DNA from: Lusitaniella coriacea LEGE 07157
GTDB taxonomy: Bacteria; Cyanobacteriota; Cyanobacteriia; Cyanobacteriales; Spirulinaceae
Direction of reading: 5' to 3'
DNA length: 64,000 nucleotides
Assembly (NCBI RefSeq): GCF_015207425.1
Contig: NZ_JADEWZ010000023.1
Coordinates: 20,221 to 84,220, forward strand
In this document: positions 46,344 through 55,591 of the stretch, piece after piece
Layout: each line of letters starts with the position of its first letter
How positions within the stretch are numbered: position 1 is the stretch's first letter
Program-made: the position numbers and the translations under genes
Notes under the pieces: model-generated
What the model saw: the letters and a program-made list of their open reading frames with translations, nothing else
Told to the model about the DNA's origin: nothing
The model's database searches: none

Positions 46344-47615
46344 ATGAGTCCAGACGAATCGCAAACCCCAGAGGAAAAATTAGAGCAAGCCTTCATCGCC
46401 GATTCCGATGGCGAATCCCAAGACTTGAATATCGAAGGAGATGCAGAGGAGAAAGAGTCTTCTGATGCCCCCTTAGAGGTTGAGGCACGTCTCGATCCCT
46501 TACCCGAATTGAGGATGGATGCCCCCTCGCAGGAGGATACAACAACTTCTGATGAAAAACCCCTAGACGCGATCGCGCCAGAAACCACTCAAGAAGAACC
46601 TCCTACCCCCGATGTTGAGGAGGAAGAAGAAGAAGATTTCGCTCAACAGCAGGATATAGCCGCCCTCTCCCAGCAAAAACAGGCACTCGAAGCGGAAATT
46701 CAAACCCTGCAAGCCCAAAAAGAACAACTCCTCTCCCAACAAACCGCAGAAGTGCAAGCGCTCCTAGAACAAATGGTGCGGGAGGGAACGCGAGAATTAG
46801 AAAAACGCAGGAAATCCCTTCAAGGCTCCATCGAGCAGTTAGAACGCCGTCGGGAGCGGATTCGCGAAGAAATGCGGACGAGTTTTGCCGGAGTCTCCCA
46901 GGACATGGCAATTCGGGTACAAGGATTTAAAGATTATTTAGTCGGGAGCTTGCAGGACTTATCCGCCGCCGCCGAACAGTTGGAATTACCGGCATTTGAG
47001 CCGCCACCGCGCGAACGCCCCAGAGACGAGCGTCGAATGCCCCCACAAGAAGAGACTCCCTCGCCAAGATTTGCCAAGCAAGGGTTTCAGGAACAACGGA
47101 AGCAAATTAGTAGCATTCTCGATCGCTATCGCACCCGCCCGGATTATTATGGCCCTCCGTGGCAACTGCGCCGTACTTTCGAGCCGATTCACGCCGAGCG
47201 CGTGCAAAATTGGTTCTTTTCCCAAGGGGGACGTGGCGCAATTCGGACAATGGGCAGTCGCTTGCAAAATATTCTAATTGCTTCGTCAGTCATTGCCGTA
47301 ACCCACAATCTCTACCCAGATCGATCGCGCACCTTGGTTTTAGCCAACACCCCCGAACGGTTGGGAGAGTGGCGCAGGGGGCTACAAGACTGTTTGGGCA
47401 TCTCTCGCGGCGATTTTGGCCCTTCGCGGGGAATAACGCTGTTTGAGTCGCCAGAAGCCCTCGTACAGAAAGCAGAGCGCTTGGTTGATGGCAAACAATT
47501 GCCGTTAATCATTATTGACGAGACAGAGGATCGCATTGACTTGTCCCTGCTACAATTCCCTCTCTGGCTTGCTTTTGCGCCCGATCCCAGTCAGATGTCT
47601 AGCTATATGTATTAA
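46344..47615 (+). CDS. DUF3086 family protein, acidic N-terminus and coiled coil
   Basis: The 423-residue protein has an acidic disordered N-terminus (about 1-100, with EEEEEE-type runs), a coiled coil (about 100-190: ALEAEIQTLQAQKEQLL, ELEKRRKSLQGSIEQLERRR) and a conserved DUF3086 domain from about 250 to the end (SILDRYRTRPDYYGPPWQLRR, NWFFSQGGRGA, ANTPERLGEWRRGLQDCLGI, LFESPEALVQKAERL). Function is unknown; it is restricted to cyanobacteria as far as I know. It sits between DUF3119 and plsY, suggesting a link to membrane lipid synthesis. Confidence 0.85.
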   Translation: MSPDESQTPEEKLEQAFIADSDGESQDLNIEGDAEEKESSDAPLEVEARLDPLPELRMDAPSQEDTTTSDEKPLDAIAPETTQEEPPTPDVEEEEEEDFAQQQDIAALSQQKQALEAEIQTLQAQKEQLLSQQTAEVQALLEQMVREGTRELEKRRKSLQGSIEQLERRRERIREEMRTSFAGVSQDMAIRVQGFKDYLVGSLQDLSAAAEQLELPAFEPPPRERPRDERRMPPQEETPSPRFAKQGFQEQRKQISSILDRYRTRPDYYGPPWQLRRTFEPIHAERVQNWFFSQGGRGAIRTMGSRLQNILIASSVIAVTHNLYPDRSRTLVLANTPERLGEWRRGLQDCLGISRGDFGPSRGITLFESPEALVQKAERLVDGKQLPLIIIDETEDRIDLSLLQFPLWLAFAPDPSQMSSYMY

Positions 47616-47738
47616 GCCGTAAGTCTGAGGAACGGGTTTTAAAAGCTCTCAAAAATGGCAGAGGGGAAATAGGCAAAAATTCTGTACCCTATGAGTTTGA
47701 AAAATACTGTATTGTCGAACTCAGGTTATTTAAAATTT

Positions 47739-48392
47739 ATGACTACTCAACTCATCGCTAGCGGACTGTTCGTACTTCTCGGCTACCTATTGGGTTCCAT
47801 TCCAACAGGATTTTTGATGGGCAAATTGCTCAAAGGGATCGATATTCGCGAATACGGTTCCGGTTCGACGGGAGCAACCAACGTGTTGAGAACCGTGGGG
47901 AAAGGAGCCGCGATCGCGGTTTTGGTCATCGATCTGCTCAAAGGAGCCGCCGCACCGGGGATGGTAAAAGGATTTTACGCGATCGCGCCCGCAGGAATTT
48001 TACCGGACACTTGGCAACCTTGGCTCGTTACCCTAACTGCCCTAGTCGCAATTATCGGTCATAGTAAATCCGTTTGGCTCAAGTTTAGCGGGGGAAAATC
48101 CGCCGCATCGGGACTGGGGGTTTTATTAGTAATGAATCCTCTTATCGCTTTGGGAACATTGGGCATTTTCGCCCTCGTTCTCGCGATATCGCGAATTGTC
48201 TCCTTGGGTTCCATTTGCAGCGCGATCGCGGCGAACGGATTGATGCTCTTCCTCCATCAGCCGCCCCCCTACTGTGTCTTTGCCGCTCTTGCTGGGTTAT
48301 ACGTGGTTCTGCGCCATCGTAGCAATATTCAACGGATTTTAGCGGGAGTTGAGCCAACAATCGGGCAGAAGTTGCAAGAGAAACCGGAATAA
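47739..48392 (+). CDS. plsY: glycerol-3-phosphate acyltransferase PlsY
   Basis: PlsY is the integral membrane enzyme that transfers acyl from acyl-phosphate to glycerol-3-phosphate, the first step of phospholipid synthesis. The 217-residue protein has the conserved motifs GSIPTGFLMGK, IREYGSGSTGATNVLRT (motif 1) and GHSKSVWLKFSGGKSAASGLG (motif 2), and about five TM helices. I chose the ATG at 47739, where the hydrophobic N-terminus starts; the frame continues 16 codons upstream without support. It follows DUF3086 on the same strand. Confidence 0.95.
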   Translation: MTTQLIASGLFVLLGYLLGSIPTGFLMGKLLKGIDIREYGSGSTGATNVLRTVGKGAAIAVLVIDLLKGAAAPGMVKGFYAIAPAGILPDTWQPWLVTLTALVAIIGHSKSVWLKFSGGKSAASGLGVLLVMNPLIALGTLGIFALVLAISRIVSLGSICSAIAANGLMLFLHQPPPYCVFAALAGLYVVLRHRSNIQRILAGVEPTIGQKLQEKPE

Positions 48393-48610
48393 TAAGCGGC
48401 TATGTAGTTGAATTGTAATAGACGTAATTGAGTCCCAGGCGCGCGATCGCGCTATTGTACATTGTTGGCGAAAGTACTGTGCTATCTCCCCTCTCCCAAA
48501 ATTGGGCGAGGGCTTACAGGGCTTCTGGGTAATATACATTAGACGTGAATTGTAATCTCGCGTTTTCGAGTCGAGCAAGGGACACAATTTTAAGCTTGAG
48601 GGAATGAAGA

Positions 48611-48634
48611 GGGCAATCTTTTCGGAAATTGCCC
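48611..48634 (-). terminator. hairpin downstream of the small membrane gene
   Basis: GGGCAAT and ATTGCCC form a 7-bp stem with a 10-base loop; on the minus strand a pyrimidine-rich TCTTCATTCC follows. It lies 42 bases after the small minus-strand membrane gene and could end its transcript. Confidence 0.4.
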
Positions 48635-48675
48635 AGTTGTTAGAGTAGAACAAGAAAGCGGACAATATCAGTTCC

Positions 48676-48888
48676 TTATTCCGTCTTCTTCTGATCATCG
48701 GTTGATTTTTTCCACGTCTGCACGATGGACAGAATCACCAACGAGATTTGGTACAAACGGTTGCTGATGGCACTGAACAGCAGAACAGCGAGCAACCAGT
48801 TCGGCAAAGGCAGATTTAGGGGAACGGGTGCAGGAATTTCAGCAGAGGGAACGGGGATGGGTTGGTTCGATTCGATTGTATTGTTCAT
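48676..48888 (-). CDS. small single-TM protein divergent from the NB-ARC gene
   Basis: This 70-residue protein has a Pro-rich N-terminal part (QPIPVPSAEIPAPVPLNLPLP), one or two hydrophobic segments (WLLAVLLFSAISNRLYQISLVILSIV) and a charged tail (KKSTDDQKKTE). The start ATG at 48888 is backed by AAGGAAA about 9 bases upstream. I do not recognise a family. It diverges from the STAND ATPase gene with a 116-base spacer, so the two may be a functional pair, with the small protein as a membrane effector or modulator; that is inference. Confidence 0.6.
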   Translation of the reverse strand: MNNTIESNQPIPVPSAEIPAPVPLNLPLPNWLLAVLLFSAISNRLYQISLVILSIVQTWKKSTDDQKKTE

Positions 48889-49004
48889 AGAAATTATTTC
48901 CTTAAGAGCTGTAATGCTTTGATTGTCAGCGTTCCAAAGTATCCTGAAGTCCCCAGAAAGTAGAAGGAAAGTATAAAGTTGGCTCAAGAGGAATTGGTTT
49001 GGGT

Positions 49005-51392
49005 ATGGAGTGGATTGAATTTCTCGATAGCGTTGCCATCAAACACAAGCTGACCCCAGAGCAACGAGAAACGCTGAAAGTTCGTTTAGATAAGCGCAAT
49101 GACGACAAGAGCAATATTCAGATTTCAAACGATCTCCATATTTCAGAAGCTCTGCTGAAAAAACGTTTGAGCGAACTTTATAAAATATTTGAGTCAGGTT
49201 GCCCGGATTTAGCCCGTTCCAAAAGTCGAGGCAAATTGGAAGCGTTGAGAGCGTGTCTGTGGAAGAAATACGAACGCCAACAATCTCAACCGCCTCAACC
49301 CGAAACCATAGGCATTCCCAACAATTTGCCATTGAGTGGGGTGGTGAAGTTTGTCGGGCAAGAAAAAGCCCTGGAAACCGTACACGAGAAGTTGCAGGAA
49401 GCCGCAACAGTGGCGATTACCTCCGTGTCGGGGATGGGAGGCGTGGGAAAAACGGAGTTGGCGTTGCAGTATGCCTATCAAAAGCTCAAGGAGGAAGCCT
49501 ATCCCGGTGGCATTTGTTGGGTGAATGTCAGGGCGAAAGATGCAGGGATTGCGATTGTGGAGTTTGCGCGGATTCAATTGGGATTGCCCGAACCGCCGGA
49601 TACGCTGGAAAATGTGCCGCAACAGGTGGAGTGGGTTTGTCGGCGCTGGAAAAGAGAACCCGTCTTGCTCGTGTTGGATGACGTAGTGGATTACGGGCAG
49701 GTGAAGTCTTATTTGGACAAGTTAGACTCGCGCTTTCGGGTGTTGATGACGACGCGGTTGCAGTTGGGAACTGCGGCAAAGCGGTTGGAGTTACCCGTGC
49801 TGAAACGGGCGGCAGCTTTCCGGTTGCTGCGGGTGTTGGTGGCGGATGATAAACGGATGGCTGCCGATGTGCGGGCGGCAAAGGCGCTGTGCGAGTGGGT
49901 GGGGTATTTGCCTTTGGGATTGGAGTTGGTAGGGCGGTATTTAGAGAAGAAGCAGGATTTGAGTTTGGCGGGAATGGTGGGGCGGTTGGAGGACAAACGG
50001 CTGGCGGCGCAGGCATTGATTAAAACCAAGGAGAAGCAGAAGAAGTATCAGCAGGACATGACCGCACAGCTTGGGGTTGCTGCGGCGTTTGAGTTGAGTT
50101 GGGTGGAATTGCCGGAAGAAGCGCGGGTGTTGTGCGGGTTGTTGAGTATCTTTGCTTTGGCTCCCATTCCTTGGCAATTGGTGGAACAGTGCTTGCCAGA
50201 GTGGGATGAGGAGGAATTGGAAGATTGCCGCGATGAGGAATTGTTGGGACGGAATTTGCTGTCGCGAGTGGAACGAGGGAACTATCAACTGCATCAACTG
50301 ATTCGCGAGTTCTTTGGGGTGAAGTTGGCAGAGGAGTTGGGCAAAGGGGCGGAGGCATTGCGCCAGCGATTTGCTGTCGTGCTGACAGAGGTGGCGAAAA
50401 CCATTCCTCAAACCACGACATTAACAGACATTGCGCGGGTAGAAGAAGCATTGCCGCACTTAGCAGTCGTTGCAGAAGGGTTAACGTACTTGCTGGAAGG
50501 CGAGGACGCAATTAATCCATTCGTCAGATTAGCATGGGTCGCACAGACACAAAGCCGTTGGCCAGAGGCAGAACATTGGCACACTGCTTGTCTGGAAATG
50601 ACCGAAACTCGCTTCGGTAGCAATCATTCGTCTACTGCTATTAGCCTGAATAACTTGGCGGAACTTTACAGAGCAATGGGACGCTACAGCAAAGCTGAAA
50701 CCCTATATAAGCGTTCGCTCCATATTTGCGAAATTCAATTCGGCGATCATCCTCTCACCGCTACTAGCCTCAACAATTTGGGATTACTCTACAAATTTAT
50801 GGGACGCTACAGCGAAGCAGAACCCCTATACAAGCGTTCGCTCCAAATCCGGGAAGCTTTATTAAATAATCAGCATCCTCACATTGCCCAAAGTCTCAAT
50901 AATTTAGCAGAACTTTACAGAATAATGGGAGACTATAGCGCAGCCGAATCTTTGTTCGTGCGAGCGCTTAAGATTGACGAAAAGTCTTACAACAAAGAGC
51001 ATCCTGAAATTGCTACGGACTTCAATAATTTAGCAGGACTCTACCACTTAATAGGGCGCGATACCAAAGCCGAAATTTTGTATCAGGAGGCACTCCGAAT
51101 TAGAAAAATGAAATTAGGCAGCGAGCATCCTCTCACTATCCAAAGCCTCAATAACTTGGCAGCACTCTACTATGTAGTAGGACGCTACGGGGAAGCCGAA
51201 CCGTTATACTTGCGAACGTTAGAAATTTTGACCCAAGGCCTTCCCAAAAACCATCCCCATATTCAAACCGCTTGGGGCAATTTCTACTACCTCATCCAGC
51301 AAGCGTTGCAGAACAGGAAAGCGGGGGAGTTGTCGGCGCATCCGTTGACGCAGGGGATTTTGCAGGAGATTCAAGGTACAAGCAATGGCTAA
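49005..51392 (+). CDS. NB-ARC (STAND) ATPase with TPR repeats
   Basis: This 795-residue protein resembles plant NLR and bacterial STAND regulators. Residues 1-75 are helical and HTH-like (KSNIQISNDLHISEALLKKR). The NB-ARC module (about 95-480) has the P-loop GMGGVGKT (143-150), Walker B LLVLDDV (about 222-228), the arginine motif TTRLQL, GLPL-like LPLGLELVG and MHD-like LHQLI. The C-terminal part (about 520-760) has TPR_12/kinesin-light-chain repeats of 42 residues (SLNNLAELYRAMGRYSKAE and copies). No effector domain is fused. Start ATG at 49005, or TTG at 48999. The antitoxin-like gene begins 32 bases downstream. Confidence 0.9.
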   Translation: MEWIEFLDSVAIKHKLTPEQRETLKVRLDKRNDDKSNIQISNDLHISEALLKKRLSELYKIFESGCPDLARSKSRGKLEALRACLWKKYERQQSQPPQPETIGIPNNLPLSGVVKFVGQEKALETVHEKLQEAATVAITSVSGMGGVGKTELALQYAYQKLKEEAYPGGICWVNVRAKDAGIAIVEFARIQLGLPEPPDTLENVPQQVEWVCRRWKREPVLLVLDDVVDYGQVKSYLDKLDSRFRVLMTTRLQLGTAAKRLELPVLKRAAAFRLLRVLVADDKRMAADVRAAKALCEWVGYLPLGLELVGRYLEKKQDLSLAGMVGRLEDKRLAAQALIKTKEKQKKYQQDMTAQLGVAAAFELSWVELPEEARVLCGLLSIFALAPIPWQLVEQCLPEWDEEELEDCRDEELLGRNLLSRVERGNYQLHQLIREFFGVKLAEELGKGAEALRQRFAVVLTEVAKTIPQTTTLTDIARVEEALPHLAVVAEGLTYLLEGEDAINPFVRLAWVAQTQSRWPEAEHWHTACLEMTETRFGSNHSSTAISLNNLAELYRAMGRYSKAETLYKRSLHICEIQFGDHPLTATSLNNLGLLYKFMGRYSEAEPLYKRSLQIREALLNNQHPHIAQSLNNLAELYRIMGDYSAAESLFVRALKIDEKSYNKEHPEIATDFNNLAGLYHLIGRDTKAEILYQEALRIRKMKLGSEHPLTIQSLNNLAALYYVVGRYGEAEPLYLRTLEILTQGLPKNHPHIQTAWGNFYYLIQQALQNRKAGELSAHPLTQGILQEIQGTSNG

Positions 51393-51424
51393 AATTAAAA
51401 CAACACCCAATCGAGTTACTACTG

Positions 51425-51688
51425 ATGCTGAAAACTGTCGAAGGCATTTATCAAAACGGGCAAATCCAACTCACCGAACTTCCTCCCGGTGTCAGAGATT
51501 CAACCCAAGTTCTTATCACGTTTCTCGATCCCAACAAACTCGATCCTTCTCAACTTCGCCAACTGATTGACCAACTAGAAACGATCTTAGGCATTCAACA
51601 AGGCTTCAATGAAGTCAACGCCGGACAAACTCGACCCTTAGACGATTTTATTCAAGCGATGCAGCAAAAACATGAGATTTCAGGTTGA
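51425..51688 (+). CDS. antitoxin-like small protein (DUF104-like N-terminus)
   Basis: The 87-residue protein begins LKTVEGIYQNGQIQLTELPP, the beta-strand pattern of DUF104/AF2212-like antitoxins. Its C-terminus (RPLDDFIQAMQQKHEI) resembles the toxin-binding tail of small type II antitoxins. Its stop overlaps a downstream ATG by 17 bases, the usual antitoxin-toxin arrangement, but that toxin frame is truncated. I chose ATG at 51425; the frame stays open into the NB-ARC gene without conserved sequence. It may be transcribed with the NB-ARC gene. Confidence 0.7.
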   Translation: MLKTVEGIYQNGQIQLTELPPGVRDSTQVLITFLDPNKLDPSQLRQLIDQLETILGIQQGFNEVNAGQTRPLDDFIQAMQQKHEISG

Positions 51689-51749
51689 AATGACCCCCAG
51701 TAGCACCCAAGACTGTTCGATAAATTGGTTTGAAATTTTTCTCCTTTGA
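51672..51749 (+). pseudogene. truncated RelE/ParE-type toxin remnant
   Basis: A 25-codon frame overlaps the antitoxin gene by 17 bases and starts MRFQVEMTPS, the typical first strand of RelE/ParE toxins. It then breaks into unrelated sequence and stops at 51749, ten bases before the end of convergent trpB. The remaining 60-70 residues of the toxin are missing, consistent with deletion. Confidence 0.5.
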
Positions 51750-51759
51750 AGTGAGGCTT

Positions 51760-52995
51760 CTATTTGTTATCCAAATACTTCGCCACCGTTTGCACGTCCT
51801 TATCGCCGCGTCCGGAACAATTCAACACAATGCGCGGACTGCCATCGAGTTGCGGACAAAGGGTTTCTAGGTAAGCTAAGGCATGGGACGTTTCGAGAGC
51901 GGGAATGATCCCTTCTAGTTGAGAAACGCGCTGAAATGCTGCAACCGCCTCATCATCCGTAACGCTGTAATATTCTGCGCGTTGGGTTTCCTTGAGATAG
52001 CTGTGTTCGGGTCCCACGCCGGGATAATCCAATCCCGCACTAATCGAATGGGCTTCTAGGACTTGCCCTTCCGTATCTTGCAGCAGATAGCTCATTGCCC
52101 CGTGCAGAACACCCGGACGACCTTTGGTTAAGGTGGCAGCGTGTTTGTCGGTTTCCGCTCCTTCCCCAGCCGCTTCCACCCCAATCAGGCGCACGCTGGA
52201 GTCTTTGACAAATTCATAAAATAGCCCCATTGCATTTGACCCTCCGCCCACGCAAGCGAGGAGAATATCGGGAAGTCCGCCCCATTTTTCCTGACACTGT
52301 TGGCGGGTTTCTTGACCGATGATTGCGTGAAAATCTCGCACGATTTTGGGGTAAGGGTGAGGGCCCGCAACAGAACCAAGGATGTAGTGGGTTGTTTCAA
52401 CGTTCGTTACCCAGTCGCGAATGGCTTCTGAGGTGGCATCTTTGAGGGTTCCGGTTCCGGCTTCGACGGGCTGTACGGTTGCTCCTAATAAACGCATTCG
52501 GAAGACGTTCAATGCCTGACGTTCCATGTCCTGAACGCCCATATAAATGACACATTCCAAGCCAAATCGGGCGCAAACGGTTGCGGTTGCAACGCCGTGT
52601 TGACCCGCGCCTGTTTCAGCAATGATGCGCTTTTTGCTCATGCGCTTGGCGAGTAATACTTGGGCAAGGGCGTTATTAATCTTGTGCGCGCCGGTGTGGT
52701 TGAGGTCTTCTCGTTTGAGGTAAATTTGGGAGCCCGTTCCATCAGGGCGCGCGTAGCGTTCGCTCAGGCGTTCGGCGAAGTAGAGGGGGCTGGGTCGCCC
52801 AACGTAGTCGCGTAGCAGACCTTGCAATTCTTGCTGGAAGTCGGGATCCTTGCAATAGCGATTGTAGGCTTCCTCTAGCTCGCTGAGGGCGGGCATGAGG
52901 GTTTCTGGCACGTATTTTCCACCAAATTGTCCAAAACGCCCTAGTGCGTCGGGTTGGCTGTTGGAGGGGGAGGGAGAAAGGGGTGTAGTTGTCAC
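51760..52995 (-). CDS. trpB: tryptophan synthase beta chain
   Basis: TrpB condenses indole with serine to tryptophan using PLP. The 411-residue protein has the PLP lysine K105 in [13 protein letters not shown], the phosphate-binding glycine loop [26 protein letters not shown] near the start, and the [16 protein letters not shown] and [13 protein letters not shown] motifs. Length is normal. trpA is not adjacent, as usual in cyanobacteria. The N-terminal 15 residues are Ser/Pro-rich and variable. Confidence 0.97.
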   Translation of the reverse strand: MTTTPLSPSPSNSQPDALGRFGQFGGKYVPETLMPALSELEEAYNRYCKDPDFQQELQGLLRDYVGRPSPLYFAERLSERYARPDGTGSQIYLKREDLNHTGAHKINNALAQVLLAKRMSKKRIIAETGAGQHGVATATVCARFGLECVIYMGVQDMERQALNVFRMRLLGATVQPVEAGTGTLKDATSEAIRDWVTNVETTHYILGSVAGPHPYPKIVRDFHAIIGQETRQQCQEKWGGLPDILLACVGGGSNAMGLFYEFVKDSSVRLIGVEAAGEGAETDKHAATLTKGRPGVLHGAMSYLLQDTEGQVLEAHSISAGLDYPGVGPEHSYLKETQRAEYYSVTDDEAVAAFQRVSQLEGIIPALETSHALAYLETLCPQLDGSPRIVLNCSGRGDKDVQTVAKYLDNK

Positions 52996-53109
52996 GGTTT
53001 TGGGAAAGTTAGATGTGGTTGAGTTCTACTATTAAAACAATTTAATGTTCGCCTTGAAAATAGATCGTTCTTTCGGGGCAATATAAAGGCAAATGTTTGG
53101 AGATAATCT

Positions 53110-54180
53110 ATGCCTAATCTCGATCGCGCGATGCAATTTTTTTTACACGCGATCGCCAATCCTTCAGTAACAGAGGATGATTTAAATGAGGCAGCTTCCT
53201 CGGTTTTAGCTGCGGTTCAAACCTGTTCTTCAACGGAACCGCTCGATCGCTCGCTACACTCCCTCTTAAGCGTATTTGACCTTGAAGATCGCGATCGCGC
53301 CACCTTAGTTGCAATGGTTTGTGGGATTTTAGTGAAATGGGGTGGGAATAGCATGATTGTTACCGCAGCGCTAATCGAACGTCTACAGCCCTTATTAGAA
53401 GAATCGGTGCAATTGCACGACGCTTGCACCTCTCGAATGCCCGAACCCCAGGAAGACGACGATCCCATCGAACAATTTGAAACCATTAAAGCCCAACTCA
53501 CAGGGCAAATGCCCAATGAAATTGCTGCTTGGGATAGCTTACAAACGTTTTGGCAACCCGCGATCGCGATTTTTTCTGCAAGCAGCGAAGCACGCCACAC
53601 CGCGCAATTCTTGCGCCCAATGGCTCAAACCATTGCAGGCTATCACGAAGGCGGACACTGGCTTCAATGTATCCTTGCAGTTCTCGATAATGAACCAATT
53701 TTGGTCATCGAACCGGAAAAACGATTGGGCATTATCGGTCAAATGAGTGGTATTGCTGGCAATTTCCAGTTACAGGTTTTTCTGATGAATATTTTCCCGC
53801 GATCGGGTCTATTTAAATCCAGGCGAGTCTCTCAAAGAGTTGTCGAAGTAGCTCGTGGTCGTGGCTCTCCGCAATCAAATGATACGGTGGAGGGAGCGTG
53901 GAATCTATACAGTTGGCAAGCACTGCAACCGAATCTGACGCTTCCCGATCCCAATGACTATAACGCCAGTCATCTCTGGATTTGGGGTGAGGGCGTTCCT
54001 GATGATATTCCAGTTTTTGAAGGACATCGCGTTATCTTACTCGGTGCGCCATCTTATAGCCGCACTTGGCAATCGCAACGACTGTTCTGCGATTTGCGAG
54101 CAAAAATCGATCGCGTGCGCCGATTATCAACCGAGGAGATCGATAATTGGTTACAGCGAATTTCTCGCGCTACCCCTTAA
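53110..54180 (+). CDS. hypothetical protein upstream of yciH
   Basis: I do not recognise this 356-residue soluble protein. The N-terminal half is helical (FFLHAIANPSVTEDDLNEAA, MIVTAALIERLQPLLEESVQL) and the second half is mixed, with LQCILAVLDNEPILVIEP, NLYSWQALQPNLTLPDPNDY and ASHLWIWGEGVPDDIPVFEG. No signal peptide or TM segment is seen. HIP1 sites are present, so it looks native. It ends 16 bases before the SUI1/YciH gene, so the two are probably one operon. The start ATG has GGAGATAAT immediately upstream. Confidence 0.7.
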   Translation: MPNLDRAMQFFLHAIANPSVTEDDLNEAASSVLAAVQTCSSTEPLDRSLHSLLSVFDLEDRDRATLVAMVCGILVKWGGNSMIVTAALIERLQPLLEESVQLHDACTSRMPEPQEDDDPIEQFETIKAQLTGQMPNEIAAWDSLQTFWQPAIAIFSASSEARHTAQFLRPMAQTIAGYHEGGHWLQCILAVLDNEPILVIEPEKRLGIIGQMSGIAGNFQLQVFLMNIFPRSGLFKSRRVSQRVVEVARGRGSPQSNDTVEGAWNLYSWQALQPNLTLPDPNDYNASHLWIWGEGVPDDIPVFEGHRVILLGAPSYSRTWQSQRLFCDLRAKIDRVRRLSTEEIDNWLQRISRATP

Positions 54181-54196
54181 AACCCGAATTCCTTCT

Positions 54197-54532
54197 ATGG
54201 CTTCTCAAAAAAAACGTATTGTCTATCAAGAATTTGGTTCTACGGATAATTCCGCCGCAACAGAACGAGCAACGCGGGATTTACCACCAAACCAACAAGA
54301 TTTGCGCGTACAGACTTCTCGTAAAGGGAGGAAAGGGAAAACCGTAACTATCGTTTCGGGATTTGAGTGCAAACCTGAAACCCTTGCAACGTTGCTCAAA
54401 AAACTCAAAACCCAGTGTGGAACGGGGGGAACGGTGAAGGACAACACCCTGGAACTACAAGGGGAACATCCTCAAAAATTGGTAGAACTGCTGACGAAGA
54501 TGGGTTACCGTGCCAAGCGCAGTGGAGGTTAA
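54197..54532 (+). CDS. yciH: SUI1/YciH-type translation initiation factor
   Basis: The 111-residue protein has a basic disordered N-terminal part and a SUI1 domain (about 40-110): SRKGRKGKTVTIVSGFE, LKKLKTQCGTGGTVKDNTLELQG, HPQKLVELLTKMGYRAKRSGG. Bacterial YciH is related to eIF1 and can bind the 30S subunit and affect initiation fidelity. The start ATG follows the upstream hypothetical gene by 16 bases. Confidence 0.93.
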   Translation: MASQKKRIVYQEFGSTDNSAATERATRDLPPNQQDLRVQTSRKGRKGKTVTIVSGFECKPETLATLLKKLKTQCGTGGTVKDNTLELQGEHPQKLVELLTKMGYRAKRSGG

Positions 54533-54721
54533 GTTGTGAGTTCTTCGGTGGGACTGGGTTTCCCTCCCTTTTGAGACAGAATGACTTTGTGCAGAATGTA
54601 AATGGGTAGAGATGGAAGCTTGATATTTAAGAATATCTTTATATCTTCCTATCTGCCGAGCCGTTATCTGTATATCCAGTCTATACTGGAGGGCAATAAA
54701 ATAAGCGGATAAAAATCAACT

Positions 54722-55465
54722 GTGTTGTTACTGAAAAAGAGAGGGATTGGAGAGCAAGCCCTGAATAAAATCGCGCAAATGGCGATTAATTCCCAATTTA
54801 ACCAAGCTCAACGCCTCAATGTTCGCGTGAAAACAGACCCTAACCTTTTGGCACAAGGTCATTTAGAATCTCTTTTAATTGATGGTGCGGGATTGGTGAT
54901 GCAAAATAATCTGCGTCTCCAGGCAATGAATATTACAATGGGGCGCGTTTCGGTCAGTCCTCTAAAAGCGCTTATGGGCAATATTCAATTGCTCGAACCC
55001 AGTCATGGCAAGGCTTGCTTTGTTTTTTCTAATGCGGATCTGACCCATGCTTTCCAAGCACAAACAACGCACCGATTAAGGGATGAGTTTAGGCTCTCAC
55101 TTGGAAGTCAAGCCGTCACGATGACTCATCACAATGTAACCTGTCGTATTCTGGCTAGTGGGAAGATTGCGATTCATGGGGAGGTCCGGGTTAAAGAAAC
55201 CAAAGAGACTCACCCCATTGGTATCTGTGCAACGCCCAAAATGCTTCCTGGCAAATTGGGTGTTTTCTTTGATGGGGTACAGTCTCTTCGAGGACGAGAA
55301 ATTGCACCGGAACTGACTCAATGGGTATTGAAGAAGATTACCGCGATCGCGAACCTGGAAAATTTTGAATTGCCGGGACTCTCGCTGCAAATTAATCAAT
55401 TTGAAGCCGCAGAGGGGACTTTGACTTTGCAAGCAACCACAAAAATGACGAAGTTACCCGCTTAG
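54722..55465 (+). CDS. DUF2993 (LmeA-like) protein
   Basis: The 247-residue protein resembles DUF2993, a TULIP-like lipid-binding beta-rich fold common in cyanobacteria and actinobacteria. Features are VRVKTDPNLLAQGHLESLLIDGAGLVM, LRLQAMNITMGRVSVSPLKAL, FSNADLTHAFQA and LENFELPGLSLQINQFEAAEGTLTLQA. There is no signal peptide. The start is GTG and is uncertain. A 6-bp palindrome (TCCAGTctatACTGGA, 54675-54690) precedes it by 31 bases. Confidence 0.78.
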   Translation: MLLLKKRGIGEQALNKIAQMAINSQFNQAQRLNVRVKTDPNLLAQGHLESLLIDGAGLVMQNNLRLQAMNITMGRVSVSPLKALMGNIQLLEPSHGKACFVFSNADLTHAFQAQTTHRLRDEFRLSLGSQAVTMTHHNVTCRILASGKIAIHGEVRVKETKETHPIGICATPKMLPGKLGVFFDGVQSLRGREIAPELTQWVLKKITAIANLENFELPGLSLQINQFEAAEGTLTLQATTKMTKLPA

Positions 55466-55591
55466 GAATAAGCGTTGCTGAGTTAAGGGATAAGTTTGAG
55501 TGACACGGGGAAGGGGTGATGCGGTGACGCGGTGAAAGAATTGACCCTCATCAAGAAAACTGACAGACCAATAGAAATGAGAGATTAATCT

